A stretch of DNA of 64,000 nt from Caecitellus pseudoparvulus (GCA_965644315.1 CBFFRQ010000031.1:372001-436000); one strand, 5' to 3'. Counted from the first letter of the stretch, positions 1 through 10,700 are shown. Program-made: numbers and translations. Notes: generated from the letters alone by a model not told the origin.

Positions 1-257
1 AGAACGGGACCGCTGCACACGGGCACAGCGCAAGCAGGCAGGGTCCGAGCACACGAAGGGATGGTACTTGTATTGTTTTGCTTGCCCCAACAGCCACGGC
101 TGCAGCGGGCGCCGTGGCGAGGGGGGTGCAGGGGGCCTGCAAACCCGCACCAACGCTGCCGTGGGTCTAGTGCGTTTCCGCCACGCCAGTGCCGGGTGCA
201 GTGGAAGGATGCCGCGCGCAGGCAGGGCGAGGCCTGCACGTTGGCTGGCGTGCGAGT
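1..257. other. Left-edge flank, no gene recognised
   Basis: This is the 3' flank of the minus-strand gene that ends at 258. Open frames cross it on both strands, but none shows a recognisable motif, so I call no gene. A gene lying mostly outside the window could reach into it. Confidence 0.4.
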
Positions 258-1334
258 CTACTTGCCACTGCGCTCAATGCTCAGCCCAGGGCCCTTCGCA
301 GCGTGCTCCTCCGCTTCCGCTTCACTCAGCACGGACAGCGTGTACTCTGCGTTGCTGAACTGCGGAAGCTGCACCTCCTCCCCCGCCGGGTTCAGCAGCG
401 CCAGGCGCAGAGTGAAGGTGCTGCCATGCCCAGCCACCACCTTGGGGTGCAGGTTTGTGATGAGGAAGGCTGACCAAGTGCGCAGGGTGCCAACGGGCTC
501 GCCGTTGACGTGCACGCGCACTGCGAAGCCATGCGGCTCGGCGTTCACCTCGCAGTTGTTCACGAAGAAGTCCACCAGCAGGCCCTCTGCTGGCGTCGCC
601 GTCACTTCCCCCGCCGCAGCAGGCACCAGGACGTCCACTGTGTTGCGCAGGGCTGCCGTGCTGATGGCCGCTCGGGGTGTGAGGAATGAAATGCACGGCA
701 GGCCAAACATGTACGGCCTGTGGCGGGCGCGGGGCGGGCGCTGCGTGGTGCCTTCACGCCTGCCTGCCGGGCTCCGCCCCCTGCTGCACTCACCGAGGGT
801 GGGCAGCTGTCTCGCCGGTGAAGCTGACGACGTAAAACTCCGCTTCCACAAACGCCATGGGGCTCTTCAGGCAGGTGTCGCTGCTGCCGTCCACCAGCAC
901 TGCCCGGAGGAAGTGGTGCCCTGCTGAGAGACCCCGCACCTCCACCCGGTTGCCGTGGCTGTGCACGGCGACGTCATTGTCCACCAGCACAGTGAGGTAG
1001 CCTTGCCCGCCCTGCGCGCAGAGGCCGCCAGAGCGCGGAGGGGGGGGGCTGCCGACATGCTTTGCGAGACAGTGCTCCCCTCGCGCCCTCACCTCCGACA
1101 CGTCGAAGCCGTCCACTTGGAAGTCCAAAAAGAAGTCGTGCGGCAAGGGGGCGCCCAGGTCGCTCAGCAGCGTCAGCGCCAGGGAGCTCTGTGCAGCGCA
1201 GGAGCGAGCCGGGGTTGCTGGCCTGCTGGGCAGGGGCACTCGGTTGTGCATCGCACCTCGTCCACCACAGCCTGCTGCGCGACGGGAAAGAGGGCCACCT
1301 GCTTGCCCTCGCCAGCAACTGTCGCTGCAGCCAT
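258..1334 (-). CDS. Hypothetical protein, two tandem beta-sandwich-like repeats (264 aa)
   Basis: I do not recognise this gene. Four exons join in consistent phase: 1334-1257, 1188-1093, 1011-794 and 660-258, giving 264 residues ending in TAG. The start ATG (GCCATGG) has a strong context. Introns are 68, 81 and 133 nt. The 133-nt one ends in GCCATCAG and is the least certain junction. The product has no signal peptide or membrane segment. It contains two similar units of about 75-85 residues (roughly 38-125 and 140-245), each with an aromatic/acidic 'DF' strand, a valine-rich strand, a conserved G/H turn and a final hydrophobic strand, as in an internally duplicated beta-sandwich. The second unit ends in an Ala/Glu-rich tail. 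It is divergent to the F-box gene with 186 bp between start codons, so the two probably share a promoter region. Function is unknown. Confidence 0.75.
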
Positions 1335-1520
1335 GGCGAAACGGCACGGTCACCGCTCGCAAACGCCAGCCCAGCCTCAAAAGTGCCACAGCACGCCCGT
1401 GGGGGAGAGGCTGCATCAATGGCGTGCGCTACCAAGCGTGCAGCGCTTGGGAGCTTTTGTGGATTGGGCGATCGGTGTGCATTGCTGGGAGGCGTGGGCC
1501 CGTTTCGCCCGCGTTTCGTC

Positions 1521-2861
1521 ATGCCCACACGCACGCGCAAGCGACCACGCACCTCCGAGCAGGGTGCCTTGGCAGCAGCACACTTCAAGTCTGCTTGGGC
1601 GGGAGTCATGTCCTTCCTAGGTCCCTTTGACGCAACCTGTGCCAGCTGGGTGTGCCGCACGCTGCAAGCCGCCTCGTGGAATCAGTGCGTGGTGGCCCAC
1701 GTTCAGCTGCCCTTCCCTGCAGACGAACCCCGCGCCCCTGCGCGCACCCACACCGCCCGCCGGGCCGTGTCCAGTGGGAACTCCCCCGCGCCTTGGCCAG
1801 TGCTGGACCGCCCCAGCAGCAGCCAGGTGTGGGGCTTCCTCAAGGCACGTGCACGAAAAGTGGACACCCTGCACCTCGACGGCGCAAACACAAGCTCGGA
1901 GCTCTGGCTGCAGTGCCTCAGTGTGGCCCAAAACGCGGCATCCCTGACGGCCTTGTGCGTGTCCCACCTGAACTCCGCCCTCATGGCGTGCCCGCTGCCT
2001 GTGCGCGCGCCGCGCCTGACCCTGCAACGCAGCCGGCTGGGTGACTCGGCCGTCGAATGGCTGGCCAGCCAGCTGGCCCCTGCCACCCATGCCTCCTTCC
2101 ACGATGTGCACCTGCTGCGCAGCGGCGATGACCACATCGAGACGCTGCTGGCTGGCGGGCAGAGCTTGCGGAGCTTGGAGATTCGAGACTGCTGCACTGC
2201 ATCGCCGCAGGACCGCCAGCTGACACCGCGCGCACTCACGAGCAGCCTCCTCAGCATTCTGCACCTGTGTCCCGGTCTGCACACCCTGCGCCTCACGCGC
2301 CTACACAAAGCCAGCGGTCCCGGCGCCAGCGTCGCACTGCGCCGCCCTGCAGCAGTGCACGAGCTGCGCAGTTTGAGCCTGCAACGCACGCCCCTCAGCG
2401 TTGCAGGCGTGCGCTCGGCCCTGAACCACGTGGGGAAGCAACTTCACTCCCTCACCATCAGCCACAGTCGCCTGCTCCCGAGTGACGGCGGCGAAGGGCT
2501 GCTGCAGTGCATTCTGACCAGCTGCCCGAAGCTGAAACGCTTGCACCTGGACTGCCTGCTGTACCTACGCGACGTGCACCTGCAGACGGACGTGAAGCAC
2601 CACCCACTGCAGCACTTGTCCATGATTGGCGCCCGTGCGGGTGCTGATGCCATCCTGCCAGCTGTCATGTGCATGCCGCAGCTTGCCACGCTGACCCTCA
2701 AGCGTTGCTCAGGCGTGACTCCGCACCTCCTGCAGGCACTGGGCGACGCCTGCCCTGCCCTGCGCCTTGTGGACGTGCACGGCTGCCGGTGCATGCTGGC
2801 GGCGGCAGCGGCGCAGCAAGTGGCGAGTGCCGTGCCGCCACGACTGGTTCTGCTGACGTGA
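1521..2861 (+). CDS. F-box / leucine-rich-repeat protein (FBXL-like, 446 aa)
   Basis: A single-exon frame of 446 residues from the ATG at 1521. The frame stays open further upstream, but only this ATG gives a sensible N-terminus. Residues about 25-65 contain a segment with the F-box pattern (a hydrophobic helix, 'FLGPFD', then 'SWVCRTL'). From about 110 to the end there are irregular leucine-rich repeats of the cysteine-containing kind, for example 'LRSLEIRDCC', 'LHTLRLTRL', 'LKRLHLDCL' and 'LATLTLKRCSG'. Proteins of this type usually bind SKP1 through the F-box and present substrates to an SCF ubiquitin ligase through the repeats. That role is inferred. Its stop lies 19 bp from the stop of the convergent ankyrin gene, so the 3' UTRs must overlap. 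Confidence 0.75.
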   Translation: MPTRTRKRPRTSEQGALAAAHFKSAWAGVMSFLGPFDATCASWVCRTLQAASWNQCVVAHVQLPFPADEPRAPARTHTARRAVSSGNSPAPWPVLDRPSSSQVWGFLKARARKVDTLHLDGANTSSELWLQCLSVAQNAASLTALCVSHLNSALMACPLPVRAPRLTLQRSRLGDSAVEWLASQLAPATHASFHDVHLLRSGDDHIETLLAGGQSLRSLEIRDCCTASPQDRQLTPRALTSSLLSILHLCPGLHTLRLTRLHKASGPGASVALRRPAAVHELRSLSLQRTPLSVAGVRSALNHVGKQLHSLTISHSRLLPSDGGEGLLQCILTSCPKLKRLHLDCLLYLRDVHLQTDVKHHPLQHLSMIGARAGADAILPAVMCMPQLATLTLKRCSGVTPHLLQALGDACPALRLVDVHGCRCMLAAAAAQQVASAVPPRLVLLT

Positions 2862-2880
2862 GCCCCACCCCCCCTGGGCT

Positions 2881-4833
2881 TCACCGCCCACGCCCCCCCA
2901 TCATCCCGATGGCTGACGCCGTCATGATGGCCTCTCGCTGCACCGTGCTCATGCGGCGACCTGCCTTGGGCCGGCGCAAGCTGGCTTTCGCCGCCTCCAT
3001 ATACGCCGCGTGGTCTGCGCTCCCCCCCTCCTCACCCGGGGGCGCACTGTTCATAGGCTTGGCACGGCCAGGCCGCCCCTCCGCCGCCGCCTGCCGCCGC
3101 TGCAGCGCTTCACGGGGCGTCTCAAGCGCTGAGTGCATGCCTTGCAGCACACCCGCCATGTCCACAACCGTGTCCGCCCCCACTCGCACAGTGGCAGCTC
3201 CAGGCAGCGCTGCCAGCGCCGCCTGCGCCGCTTGCAGCCTCAAACTGCTCGCGTTGGCTCGAATCCACTCCTCATCCTCGGCAGCAGCGGCAGCGGCGGC
3301 GGCGGCGGCAGCCTCTTCAGCCAGGCGTGCCTCTTCCGCTGCCTCTGCTTCAGCTGCCGCCCGCCGTGCTGCTGCCGTAATACGTTCGTACAGGTGCCGC
3401 CGGTGCAGGGCAGCGATGATGGAGGCATGGCCGCCGGCTGCTGCTGCTCGAAGTGGCCCCGCCAGGCTCAAGTTCCCACTGCTGCAGCCAAACATGTCCA
3501 TACCGTGTGTGGGCCAGAGAGTGGCGCCCTGCGCAGAGTCATGCCCCGCACTGAGCAGAGCCCCTGTGAGGGGCGCCGCAGACTGCCCTGCCAAGACTCG
3601 CGCCAGCTCAGCGCGCCGGGCGTCTGAGCCGGGGACATGGGACACTGCGCCGGTGTAGCCCCGCTCCGACCTGGAGCGCTGGTCCCAGGCCTTGCCGAAG
3701 TCACTGCGGTCACGGGGGATGTCGGCCACCCTCACCTCCAGGCGGGCGTCGCCCAGCAGCGCCGTGACCAGGCCCGCCTGTCCTGTCCACGCCGCGTGGG
3801 CCAGGGCCAGGTGTCCCCCCGCGCTGGGGTCCACACCTGGGTGTGCAAGCAGCACACGCAGGAGGGCGTCGTGGTGCAGGGCTGCGGCCAGGCGCAGAGG
3901 CAGGTCGCGCTCGCCGCCCACTGGGCAGGCGTCCTCCTGCAGCAGACGCCGAGCAGTGGACACGTGCCCCCCCTTGCAGGCAGCCACGAGGGCCAAGTGC
4001 AGGTGGGCAGGGGACGGCTTCAGGTCGGTGTGCTGCAGCAGCTCCTGCACGCAGGCGTCGTGGCCGCCCTGTGCTGCGCGGGTGAGGGCGCGGAAGTCAC
4101 AGGCCATCGGGTCGAACTCCCGCCGGCCCAGCTTGGACAGGAACAGACGCAGGACAGGAAGGTGGCCGCCCCCAGCGGCCTCTGCGACAGCCCGGCTGCC
4201 CTGCGCCTTGAGCTGCACGCGTGGATCCCGCAGCAGCAGCGTGCAGACGTCCAGAGCCCCAGCGCGCGCCGCTGCGATGAGGGCCGTGCCGCCGCCAGCG
4301 CCAGCCGGGCTGGCACCCGTGCTCAGAAACGCCAGCAGCGCGTCACAGCTGCCGCGCTCACAGGCAGCAATGACTGCTTGCTCAGCTGCAGCGCTCTCTG
4401 CGTCGTACGCAGCGTGGCTGGTGAGCTTGCGCAGCGTGGACGGCTGCAGCTTCCCAGCTGCAAGCGGCAGTGCCTGAGCCAGCGGCACAGCTGAGCTGGC
4501 ACAGCGCAGCAGCGTCGCCACTGCGCCGTCGTTGCCTTGCATGCACGCCCAAATGAATGGCTTGGACACCACCTCTGGTGGCAGTGCCCGCCGGCGCTTC
4601 AGGGCCTCCACCAGCGCTGTGAAGAGGGCAGGGGGTGCGCCCGTCGCAGCGGCCAGGATTGCAGCATATGCAGCATGCGGCAAGCCCTCGACGAGGCACG
4701 CCTGCAGTGCTGAAAGCGCAGCCCCCGCGTCATGGTCGCTGACTGCTTGATCCAGACGCTCCAAATTCGTCTGCCCCACCGTGCGCCGGACATACTCCGG
4801 CGTGGACAGGCTGCTGGCCTGCCCTGCTGCCAT
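2881..4833 (-). CDS. Ankyrin-repeat protein (650 aa)
   Basis: A single-exon frame of 650 residues. The frame is open to 4911, but that codon is TTG. The first ATG is at 4833 (AACATGG, A at -3 and G at +4), so I chose it. From about residue 35 to 440 there are degenerate ankyrin repeats with the usual helix-turn-helix pattern, such as 'AAGGGHLPVLRLFLS', 'AAQGGHDACVQELLQH' and 'ACKGGHVSTARRLLQE'. Another repeat follows at about 485. After that comes a charged Ala/Glu coiled stretch with an uninterrupted run of about 11 alanines encoded by mixed GCN codons (about 3277-3312). The C-terminus is basic. No enzymatic domain is seen. It is likely a scaffold or protein-binding protein; the partner is unknown. 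It converges on the F-box gene with 19 bp between stops. Confidence 0.85.
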   Translation of the reverse strand: MAAGQASSLSTPEYVRRTVGQTNLERLDQAVSDHDAGAALSALQACLVEGLPHAAYAAILAAATGAPPALFTALVEALKRRRALPPEVVSKPFIWACMQGNDGAVATLLRCASSAVPLAQALPLAAGKLQPSTLRKLTSHAAYDAESAAAEQAVIAACERGSCDALLAFLSTGASPAGAGGGTALIAAARAGALDVCTLLLRDPRVQLKAQGSRAVAEAAGGGHLPVLRLFLSKLGRREFDPMACDFRALTRAAQGGHDACVQELLQHTDLKPSPAHLHLALVAACKGGHVSTARRLLQEDACPVGGERDLPLRLAAALHHDALLRVLLAHPGVDPSAGGHLALAHAAWTGQAGLVTALLGDARLEVRVADIPRDRSDFGKAWDQRSRSERGYTGAVSHVPGSDARRAELARVLAGQSAAPLTGALLSAGHDSAQGATLWPTHGMDMFGCSSGNLSLAGPLRAAAAGGHASIIAALHRRHLYERITAAARRAAAEAEAAEEARLAEEAAAAAAAAAAAEDEEWIRANASSLRLQAAQAALAALPGAATVRVGADTVVDMAGVLQGMHSALETPREALQRRQAAAEGRPGRAKPMNSAPPGEEGGSADHAAYMEAAKASLRRPKAGRRMSTVQREAIMTASAIGMMGGRGR

Positions 4834-5181
4834 GTTGCCGCGGTCCGCGTGCCACACCACCGGGAAGCAGCAATCGCCACAGGCAGGCCAAGGAGAGTAG
4901 CGTCTCGTCAAGTCCTAGCAATCAGCAGCTCCTGGCATTTGCACAGCACCCACGACTCCACACGATGCTGCCGCACACCGACTGCTCAAAAGCCGCACGG
5001 CCTGCCCGCACACACACCGCCTCCTCGCACTTTCCCGTGAACCCGAGCCTCTCAGCACACCTTGCATCTGCTTGCAGTTGTTGTGGTCTCGTCATCCGTG
5101 CGTACACGCGCCGTGTCTGCGCGGCGCAGGCCGCCCTGCACGCTCTGTCTCCCCTCGTGCAGGCACACACCAGCACCAACC
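4834..5181. other. Divergent intergenic region (ankyrin gene / RPS29)
   Basis: A 348-bp stretch between two divergent start codons. It should contain both promoters and 5' UTRs. No TATA-like box, RNA gene or repeat is evident. Confidence 0.5.
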
Positions 5182-5570
5182 ATGCCTCACCTCTGGAACA
5201 CCCACCCCCGCACTTACGGCTCCGGCTCCCGTTCTTGGTGAGTGGCTAGCTAGCAAGTCGGCCCTGCACAGCACCTTTTGCACCCGTGCGCCGCCTCCCC
5301 CCTTCGCAGCCGCGTGTGCGGCGCCCGCCAGGGTGCGTTTTTGCTGCACCATACCTCCGCCCAAACCACGTCCCTGCATTGCTGCCGCCCCACCCCGCCC
5401 CGCGCCTGCAGGTCTGATCCGCAAGTACCGCATGTTCATCTGCCGTCGCTGCTTCCGTGAGCAGGCCACCCACATTGGCTTCACCAAGGTACGCAGGCCC
5501 CCTCCGCGTTCCGAGCTCAGAGCCGCAGCCCTGCACCTACACATGCTGTCTGTCCGCGCAGTTCCGGTGA
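5182..5570 (+). CDS. RPS29: 40S ribosomal protein S29 (uS14)
   Basis: A component of the small cytosolic ribosomal subunit. It is a zinc-binding protein near the mRNA entry and head region. Four exons join exactly: 5182-5237, 5310-5332, 5412-5488 and 5562-5570, encoding 54 residues against about 56 usual for the family. Introns are 72, 79 and 73 nt with donors GTGAGT, GTGCGT and GTACGC. The N-terminus has the family's W-N-x-H-P pattern. The zinc ligands are two CxxC pairs ('CRVC' and 'CRRC') around the family motif 'GLIRKY', and the C-terminus is IGFTKFR. Exon 2 is 23 nt and exon 4 carries only two codons and the stop, so ORF finders would miss this gene. The start has A at -3. It is divergent to the ankyrin gene and convergent to the amino-acid transporter. 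Confidence 0.97.
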
Positions 5571-5800
5571 GCGGGGCCTCTCAGACGCAGGCAGACTGGT
5601 TTTCATGTCCAGCTGAATGCAATCTAGCGGTTCTGCACGGTGCCCGGCGTGGGCGCGGGCGTGGGTGTGGAGCGTGGTCTCGGCTGGTGCACTGCCTTGG
5701 CAGGCGCCGCCTGGACCTCTGCCTGCGCCCTCGCCCAAGGCCCTCCCCGGCACGCCACTCACTTCACACACTCTCTTGACACACTGCCTTGTACTTCTGC

Positions 5801-5806
5801 ATGCAT
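5801..5806. terminator. ATGCAT palindrome in convergent 3' interval (candidate 3'-end signal)
   Basis: ATGCAT lies between the RPS29 stop (5570) and the transporter stop (5824), embedded in CTGCATGCATTGG. On the minus strand it reads AATGCAT just past the transporter stop. On the plus strand a separate AATGCA occurs about 45 nt past the RPS29 stop. Its role as a polyadenylation or termination signal is inferred from recurrence at other gene ends. Confidence 0.3.
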
Positions 5807-5823
5807 TGGTGTGCGGGGTGGAC

Positions 5824-7323
5824 CTATTCGACCAAGCCGTAGATGATGCCGACGGTGCTGCCGATGCAGACAGCGGCGCCGACGATGAAGACGAGGATTG
5901 CAACCGGGATGTCCCCCACAAACTCCTGGGGCGCGCCGTGTTTCAGGCGCAGGAGCAGGAAGAAGGCGGCAGGGAAGCAGTACATGACGTTGGTGGCGGT
6001 GAGGCTGCCCGTCAGGCCAAACACGACGCTGACCTTGGGCACGGTGATGCCCACGACGGCGGTGGCCAGGGCAATGCCGATGGCCTGCCCGATGCGGTGC
6101 CAGTGCGTCGGCTCCACGCCAGCGAAGCCGAAGTTGTGCACGGACTGGCGCAGGGCGATGGCGATGACGGGGAAGGAGAAGATGATGACGAGGGCGTACG
6201 CGAGCTTGATCCACACGAACCAGGGGAAGGACGAGTGCGTGAAGTTCTTCAGCACGTCCTGCAGCGTGCCAGCCCGGAAGAGGGAGTACCCGAACACGGA
6301 CTGCAGGATGTACAGCGTCGCGCACAGCACGAGGGCCACACGCATGCCGTCCAGCATCTTGTTGCGCTTGGAGCCCCAGCGGGAGCCACGCCCCTCCCGT
6401 CCCCGCCGGCGCAGCTCCCCGTACAGCAGCAGCGCCGTGTTGTGCACGACGAAGGAGAAGAAGACGATGGGCACGCTCTGCAGGAAGCCGATGGCGCCCT
6501 TGGTGTCGTGGGCGGGCCACAGGTGCATGGGCTCGTGGCGGGTGGCTGGGTTGGGGTAGGACGCCGGGTGCAGGGCGGCGTGGATGCCCAGGGCGGTGGT
6601 GGTGATGACCAGCACCATCACGAACAGCATGGCCAGCAGGGACGTGTGCCGGAGGAAGTCCAGCTTGGGCAGCGCCGAGAGCGGCAGGAAGATGGCGCCC
6701 GACACGATGCACAGCAAGAAGGTGCGGTTGGTGACGATGCCCCCTGCGCCGAAGTCAGTCATGATGCTGGGCAGCAGGTCCCCCAGGATGACCACGTACC
6801 CCGTGCACAGCCCGAAGTTCTGCAGCAGCACCGTGAGGTCCACGGCCTTGGACATGCGCCACCCCAGCAGCTTGTCGCCGATCTGCGCGTACAGCCGGGA
6901 CCGCGTCTGGTCAGCGCAGTACAGCAGCATGAGCAGGGAGCGCTCCCCCAGGGCGGCCACCATGACGATCATGATGGCGCCCAGGATCGTGCCGTCTTGC
7001 TTCAGGGAGAAGGGCAGCGCCAGAATGCCCCCGCCCAGAATGCCGTTCACAGCGTTGAAGATGGTGCCTCGCAGGGTGGCCCCGGCCGTCGTCACCTTGC
7101 CCTCCTCTTCCCCCTCCTCTCCGCCCATGGCAAACACCATGCCGTTGGCAGAGAGGGAGGCTTGCTGCCGCACAGGCCAGGGTGTCCCCGGCGTGGAAGG
7201 CATGTCAGACTCAGACCCTGACAGCAGGGGCGCCTGGGCAGAGCCCGGGCCGCCCTCGCTCAAGCTGGATGCCTGCATGGTCTGGTCGTCTTTCGATTGG
7301 GACGAGCTGGCAGCGACGCCCAT
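5824..7323 (-). CDS. Amino-acid/polyamine transporter, AAAP (SLC38-like) family, 499 aa
   Basis: A predicted integral membrane transporter for neutral amino acids. The single exon runs from the ATG at 7323 (AGCATGG); an earlier in-frame codon at 7341 is GTG. An 85-residue Ser/Gly/Glu-rich cytosolic N-terminus precedes the first membrane helix. That helix carries the AAAP-type 'FNAVNGILGGGILALPF' pattern, with small residues where the family unwinds the helix to bind substrate and sodium. About eleven hydrophobic segments follow, with a basic loop (RRRGREGRGSRWGSKRNK) near the middle. Length is normal for the family (450-550 aa). The substrate cannot be told from sequence, and the membrane (plasma or vacuolar/lysosomal) is also unknown. 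It is convergent to RPS29 and divergent to DDX46. Confidence 0.85.
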   Translation of the reverse strand: MGVAASSSQSKDDQTMQASSLSEGGPGSAQAPLLSGSESDMPSTPGTPWPVRQQASLSANGMVFAMGGEEGEEEGKVTTAGATLRGTIFNAVNGILGGGILALPFSLKQDGTILGAIMIVMVAALGERSLLMLLYCADQTRSRLYAQIGDKLLGWRMSKAVDLTVLLQNFGLCTGYVVILGDLLPSIMTDFGAGGIVTNRTFLLCIVSGAIFLPLSALPKLDFLRHTSLLAMLFVMVLVITTTALGIHAALHPASYPNPATRHEPMHLWPAHDTKGAIGFLQSVPIVFFSFVVHNTALLLYGELRRRGREGRGSRWGSKRNKMLDGMRVALVLCATLYILQSVFGYSLFRAGTLQDVLKNFTHSSFPWFVWIKLAYALVIIFSFPVIAIALRQSVHNFGFAGVEPTHWHRIGQAIGIALATAVVGITVPKVSVVFGLTGSLTATNVMYCFPAAFFLLLRLKHGAPQEFVGDIPVAILVFIVGAAVCIGSTVGIIYGLVE

Positions 7324-7778
7324 GCTGGCTGCGCCTTGCACACCAGGTCAGAAGGTGTGCTCTCTGCCAAGTGCAGTGCACCACCAGTTCTGGCTTGCTC
7401 GGCAGGGGCCCCTTCAATGCACGCAGGATGCACCAGCGCCCAGGAGAGAAGCACAGGGAGTCAGGCTGACACCATGCACTGGCAGGGCGTGAGTTGACAT
7501 CCCCAAAAAATTTGCCCCCTGCCCAACACTGGCGCGCCCGCAGCAAGCACTCGCACAAGGAGAGGAGCCAGGCCTTTGGCAGACCTCACGAGACACAGTT
7601 GGCCGTGGTGCAGACAAAACACACTTGCGCGCTGCAAGGTGGGACTCAGGGATTTGGCCCGTGTTGTGAGCTCCTCGGCCCCATCCCTGTACCACCGCCA
7701 GAGACAGCACGCTTTCGGGTGAATGGCAGTGCGGTATTTGCTCCTGGCCTGTGCCTTCGAAACGGCTCCAAGCGCAGC
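7324..7778. other. Divergent intergenic region (transporter / DDX46)
   Basis: A 455-bp stretch between divergent start codons. The DDX46 frame stays open through part of it but has no ATG upstream of 7779 that gives a plausible protein. No repeat, RNA gene or clear promoter motif is seen. Confidence 0.45.
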
Positions 7779-10700
7779 ATGAAACTGAAGACCTTCAAGG
7801 TCTCCACGGGGCGCCCCAGCATTCACAAGCGCGCTCTTGGGGGCGCCAAGCGCCCACGGCCTGAAGGGGAGTCCCTGGACGCGTCGGCAGTCTCGCACGC
7901 TCCGGGACCGGCATCGACACAGACGGCACACGCTGCAGAGGCGCCTGCGCCCTCGGCAGCTCCGCCTGCTGAGGAGAGCAAGGCAGCGAAGCGAGCCAAG
8001 CGCCTCGCTCGTCTGAAGGCTCTGAAGTCCAAGGGTGCTTTCGCTGACAAAGGCACTGCGCCCGTCGTGGCCCTCGCTGCTCCCGGCCAGCGCCCACGTG
8101 ACGCACCTGCTGCCCCCACCACCGCACCAGGCTTCGGAGACGACGATGACGACGAGGCTAGTGAAAGTGCTGCCAAGGCGCGCGCAGGGAGTCTCTTGAG
8201 TTGGGCACAGGAGGAGGAAGGCGGCGACGGTGCACCCGCCCCGGCACCGAAGCCGGCCACCCCCCCCAGTGCCGCTGCAAGTGACGAGCTGGAGGCATAC
8301 ATGGCTGGCATTCGGGCAGAGGCAGGGGTGGACCTGGGCGGCCCTGGCATCGCAGGCGGCACGGCGGTGACGCTGGAGGACATCATGGCCCAGGAGGGGG
8401 GGGACGCCGGCGGCAGTGGCGGGGATGAGGGGGGCGTGGATGCCGCCGCCTTCACAGCGGCGCTCAAGGCGGGCCTGGCGGGGGAGGACGCGTCCTCCCC
8501 CGCCCCTGCACCAGCCCGTGCCCGCGCTGTGGAGGTGTTGGAGGGGGACGACGACCTCATGGACGACGCAGAGGTGATGGCCAGCACCAGCTCCAAGTCC
8601 GCTCTGGAGCTGCTGCGGGAGAAAATGGCCAAGAAGGACCTCAAGCCGGTAGACCACGCAGCCATGGACTACCCCGCCTTCCGCAAGGCGTTCTACATCG
8701 AGGCGCCCGACGTGGCGGCGCAGACGGCTGAGGAGGTGGCGCAGGCCCGGAAGGGCATGGAGATGGCGGTGCGGGGGCGGGACGTGCCCAAGCCCATCTT
8801 CGAGTGGGAGCACGCAGGCCTCAGCGCGCGGGTGATGCAGGCGCTGGAGGCGGGGGGCTTCCCCACCCCCTTCGCCATCCAGCGGCAGGCTCTGCCCGCC
8901 ATCATGTCCGGCCGGGACGTCATCGGCATCGCCAAGACCGGCAGCGGCAAGACGCTGGCGTACCTCCTGCCCATGCTGCGGCACATCCTGGACCAGCCTC
9001 CCGTGGCGGATGCCGAAGGGCCCGTTGGGCTCATCATGGTGCCGGCGCGGGAGCTGGCCATGCAGGTGTACAGCGCAGCCAAGCGCTTCTGCAAGGCCCT
9101 GGGCATGTCCATCGTGCCAGTGTACGGCGGAGCCAGCGTGGCAGAGCAAATCGCGGGGCTGAAGCGCGGCTGCCACATCGTCGTCTGCACGCCAGGGCGC
9201 CTCATTGACATCCTCACCATGAACTCGGGGCGCACGCTGTCCCTAGCCCGCGTGACATACCTGGTGCTGGACGAAGCCGACCGCATGTTTGACATGGGCT
9301 TCGAGCCACAGGTGGCGCGCATCGTCCGCAACACGCGCCCGGACAGGCAAACCGTCATGTTCTCCGCCACCTTTCCCTCCCACGTGGAGAGCTTGGCCAA
9401 GAAAGTGCTGGGGGCCCCCATCGAAATCGTCGTGGGGGGACGCAGCGTCTCGTCGGGGGACATTGACCAGCACGTGGAGATGGTGACGGAGGGTGGCAAG
9501 TTCAAGCGCCTGCTGAAGTGGATGGGGCAGTACTTTGACAAGGGCTGCGTGCTGGTGTTCGTGGACACGCAGGAGCGCTGCGACGGGCTGTTCGCAAAGC
9601 TGCTGGGGGCAGGGTACCCCTCCCTCTCGCTGCACGGCGGGAAGGACCAGTTTGACCGCGACTCCAGCATCGCGGACTTCAAGAACAAGGTGCGCCGGGT
9701 GATGGTGGCCACCAGCGTCGCGGGCCGAGGGCTGGACGTCAAGGACTTGGTGCTGGTGGTGAACTACAGCTGCCCCAACCACATGGAGGACTACGTGCAC
9801 CGCATCGGGCGCACGGGGCGCGCTGGCAAGAAGGGCACCGCCGTCACCTTCATCACGCCAGACGACGCGCAGTACGCGCCAGACATCGCCCGCGCCCTGC
9901 GCCAGAGCAAGCAAGAGGTGCCGCCTGCCCTGGCCGACATGGCGGCCAAGCACACCAAGGCGGTGAAGGCGGGGGAGGCTCGCAAGCGCCGCAGTGGGTA
10001 CGCCACCAAGGGCCACCGCTTCGACGGCACAGAGCTGAACGAGACGCAGTGGCTGGATCTGCTGCAGCGGCTGCGCGCCGGCGTGGCTGCTGGCACAGTG
10101 CACCCAGCCGAGCTGGACGAGTCTGAGGCAGAGTACAAGGCTTGGCGAGACAAGCAGGCCCCAGCTGACCGTGTGCATGCCAATGCCGCCGCTGGGGGTG
10201 GCGGGGAGGGTGGCGCAGTCGCCGCCTCCGACCAACCAGCCCGTGTGGTGGACAAGACGGCTGTGGCCCTTGCCAAAGCCAAGCTGGCCGCCATTACGAA
10301 GGCCGCTTCGGTGGGCAAGGCGACGCAGGAGGACGTGTCCAGCGCCAAGGCCGCCCTGGACGTCGCTGAGAAGGGCGTTGTGGAGGTGAAGGTGGACGAA
10401 GCGGCGGCGCAGGCTGCGAGGGCGGCCGCAGCGGGCGTCGCTGCCACCATCCAGAGCTCCCTCGGACTCACAGCTGCCTCGGGCATTGGGCAGAAGGCTG
10501 CTTTCAGCGCGGATCTAGAGATCAACGACTACCCCCAGAAGGCCCGCTTCCGCATCCAGAAGTCTGAGACGCTGCGGTACATTTATGAGCACACGGGCTG
10601 CGGCGTCACGAAGCGCGGCATGTTCTTCGCGCCTGGGCGCCGCCCCGGGCCAGGGGAGGAGAAGCTCTCCCTGCACATCGAAGGAGACAGCGAGAAGTCC

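Noticed and set aside
4834-4911. Longer start for the ankyrin protein at 4911
   Set aside because: The codon at 4911 is TTG. The ATG at 4833 has a strong context.
5617-7221. Long plus-strand open frame antisense to the amino-acid transporter
   Set aside because: It mirrors the transporter gene, is low in complexity (His/Gln/Asp/Gly) and has no motif. It is a shadow caused by high GC and codon bias.
7494-7778. Upstream extension of the DDX46 frame
   Set aside because: No ATG gives a plausible N-terminus. The frame is open only because stop codons are rare in this GC-rich sequence.
7461-9176. 571-codon minus-strand frame over the DDX46 5' half
   Set aside because: It overlaps conserved helicase motifs on the other strand and has shadow-like composition.
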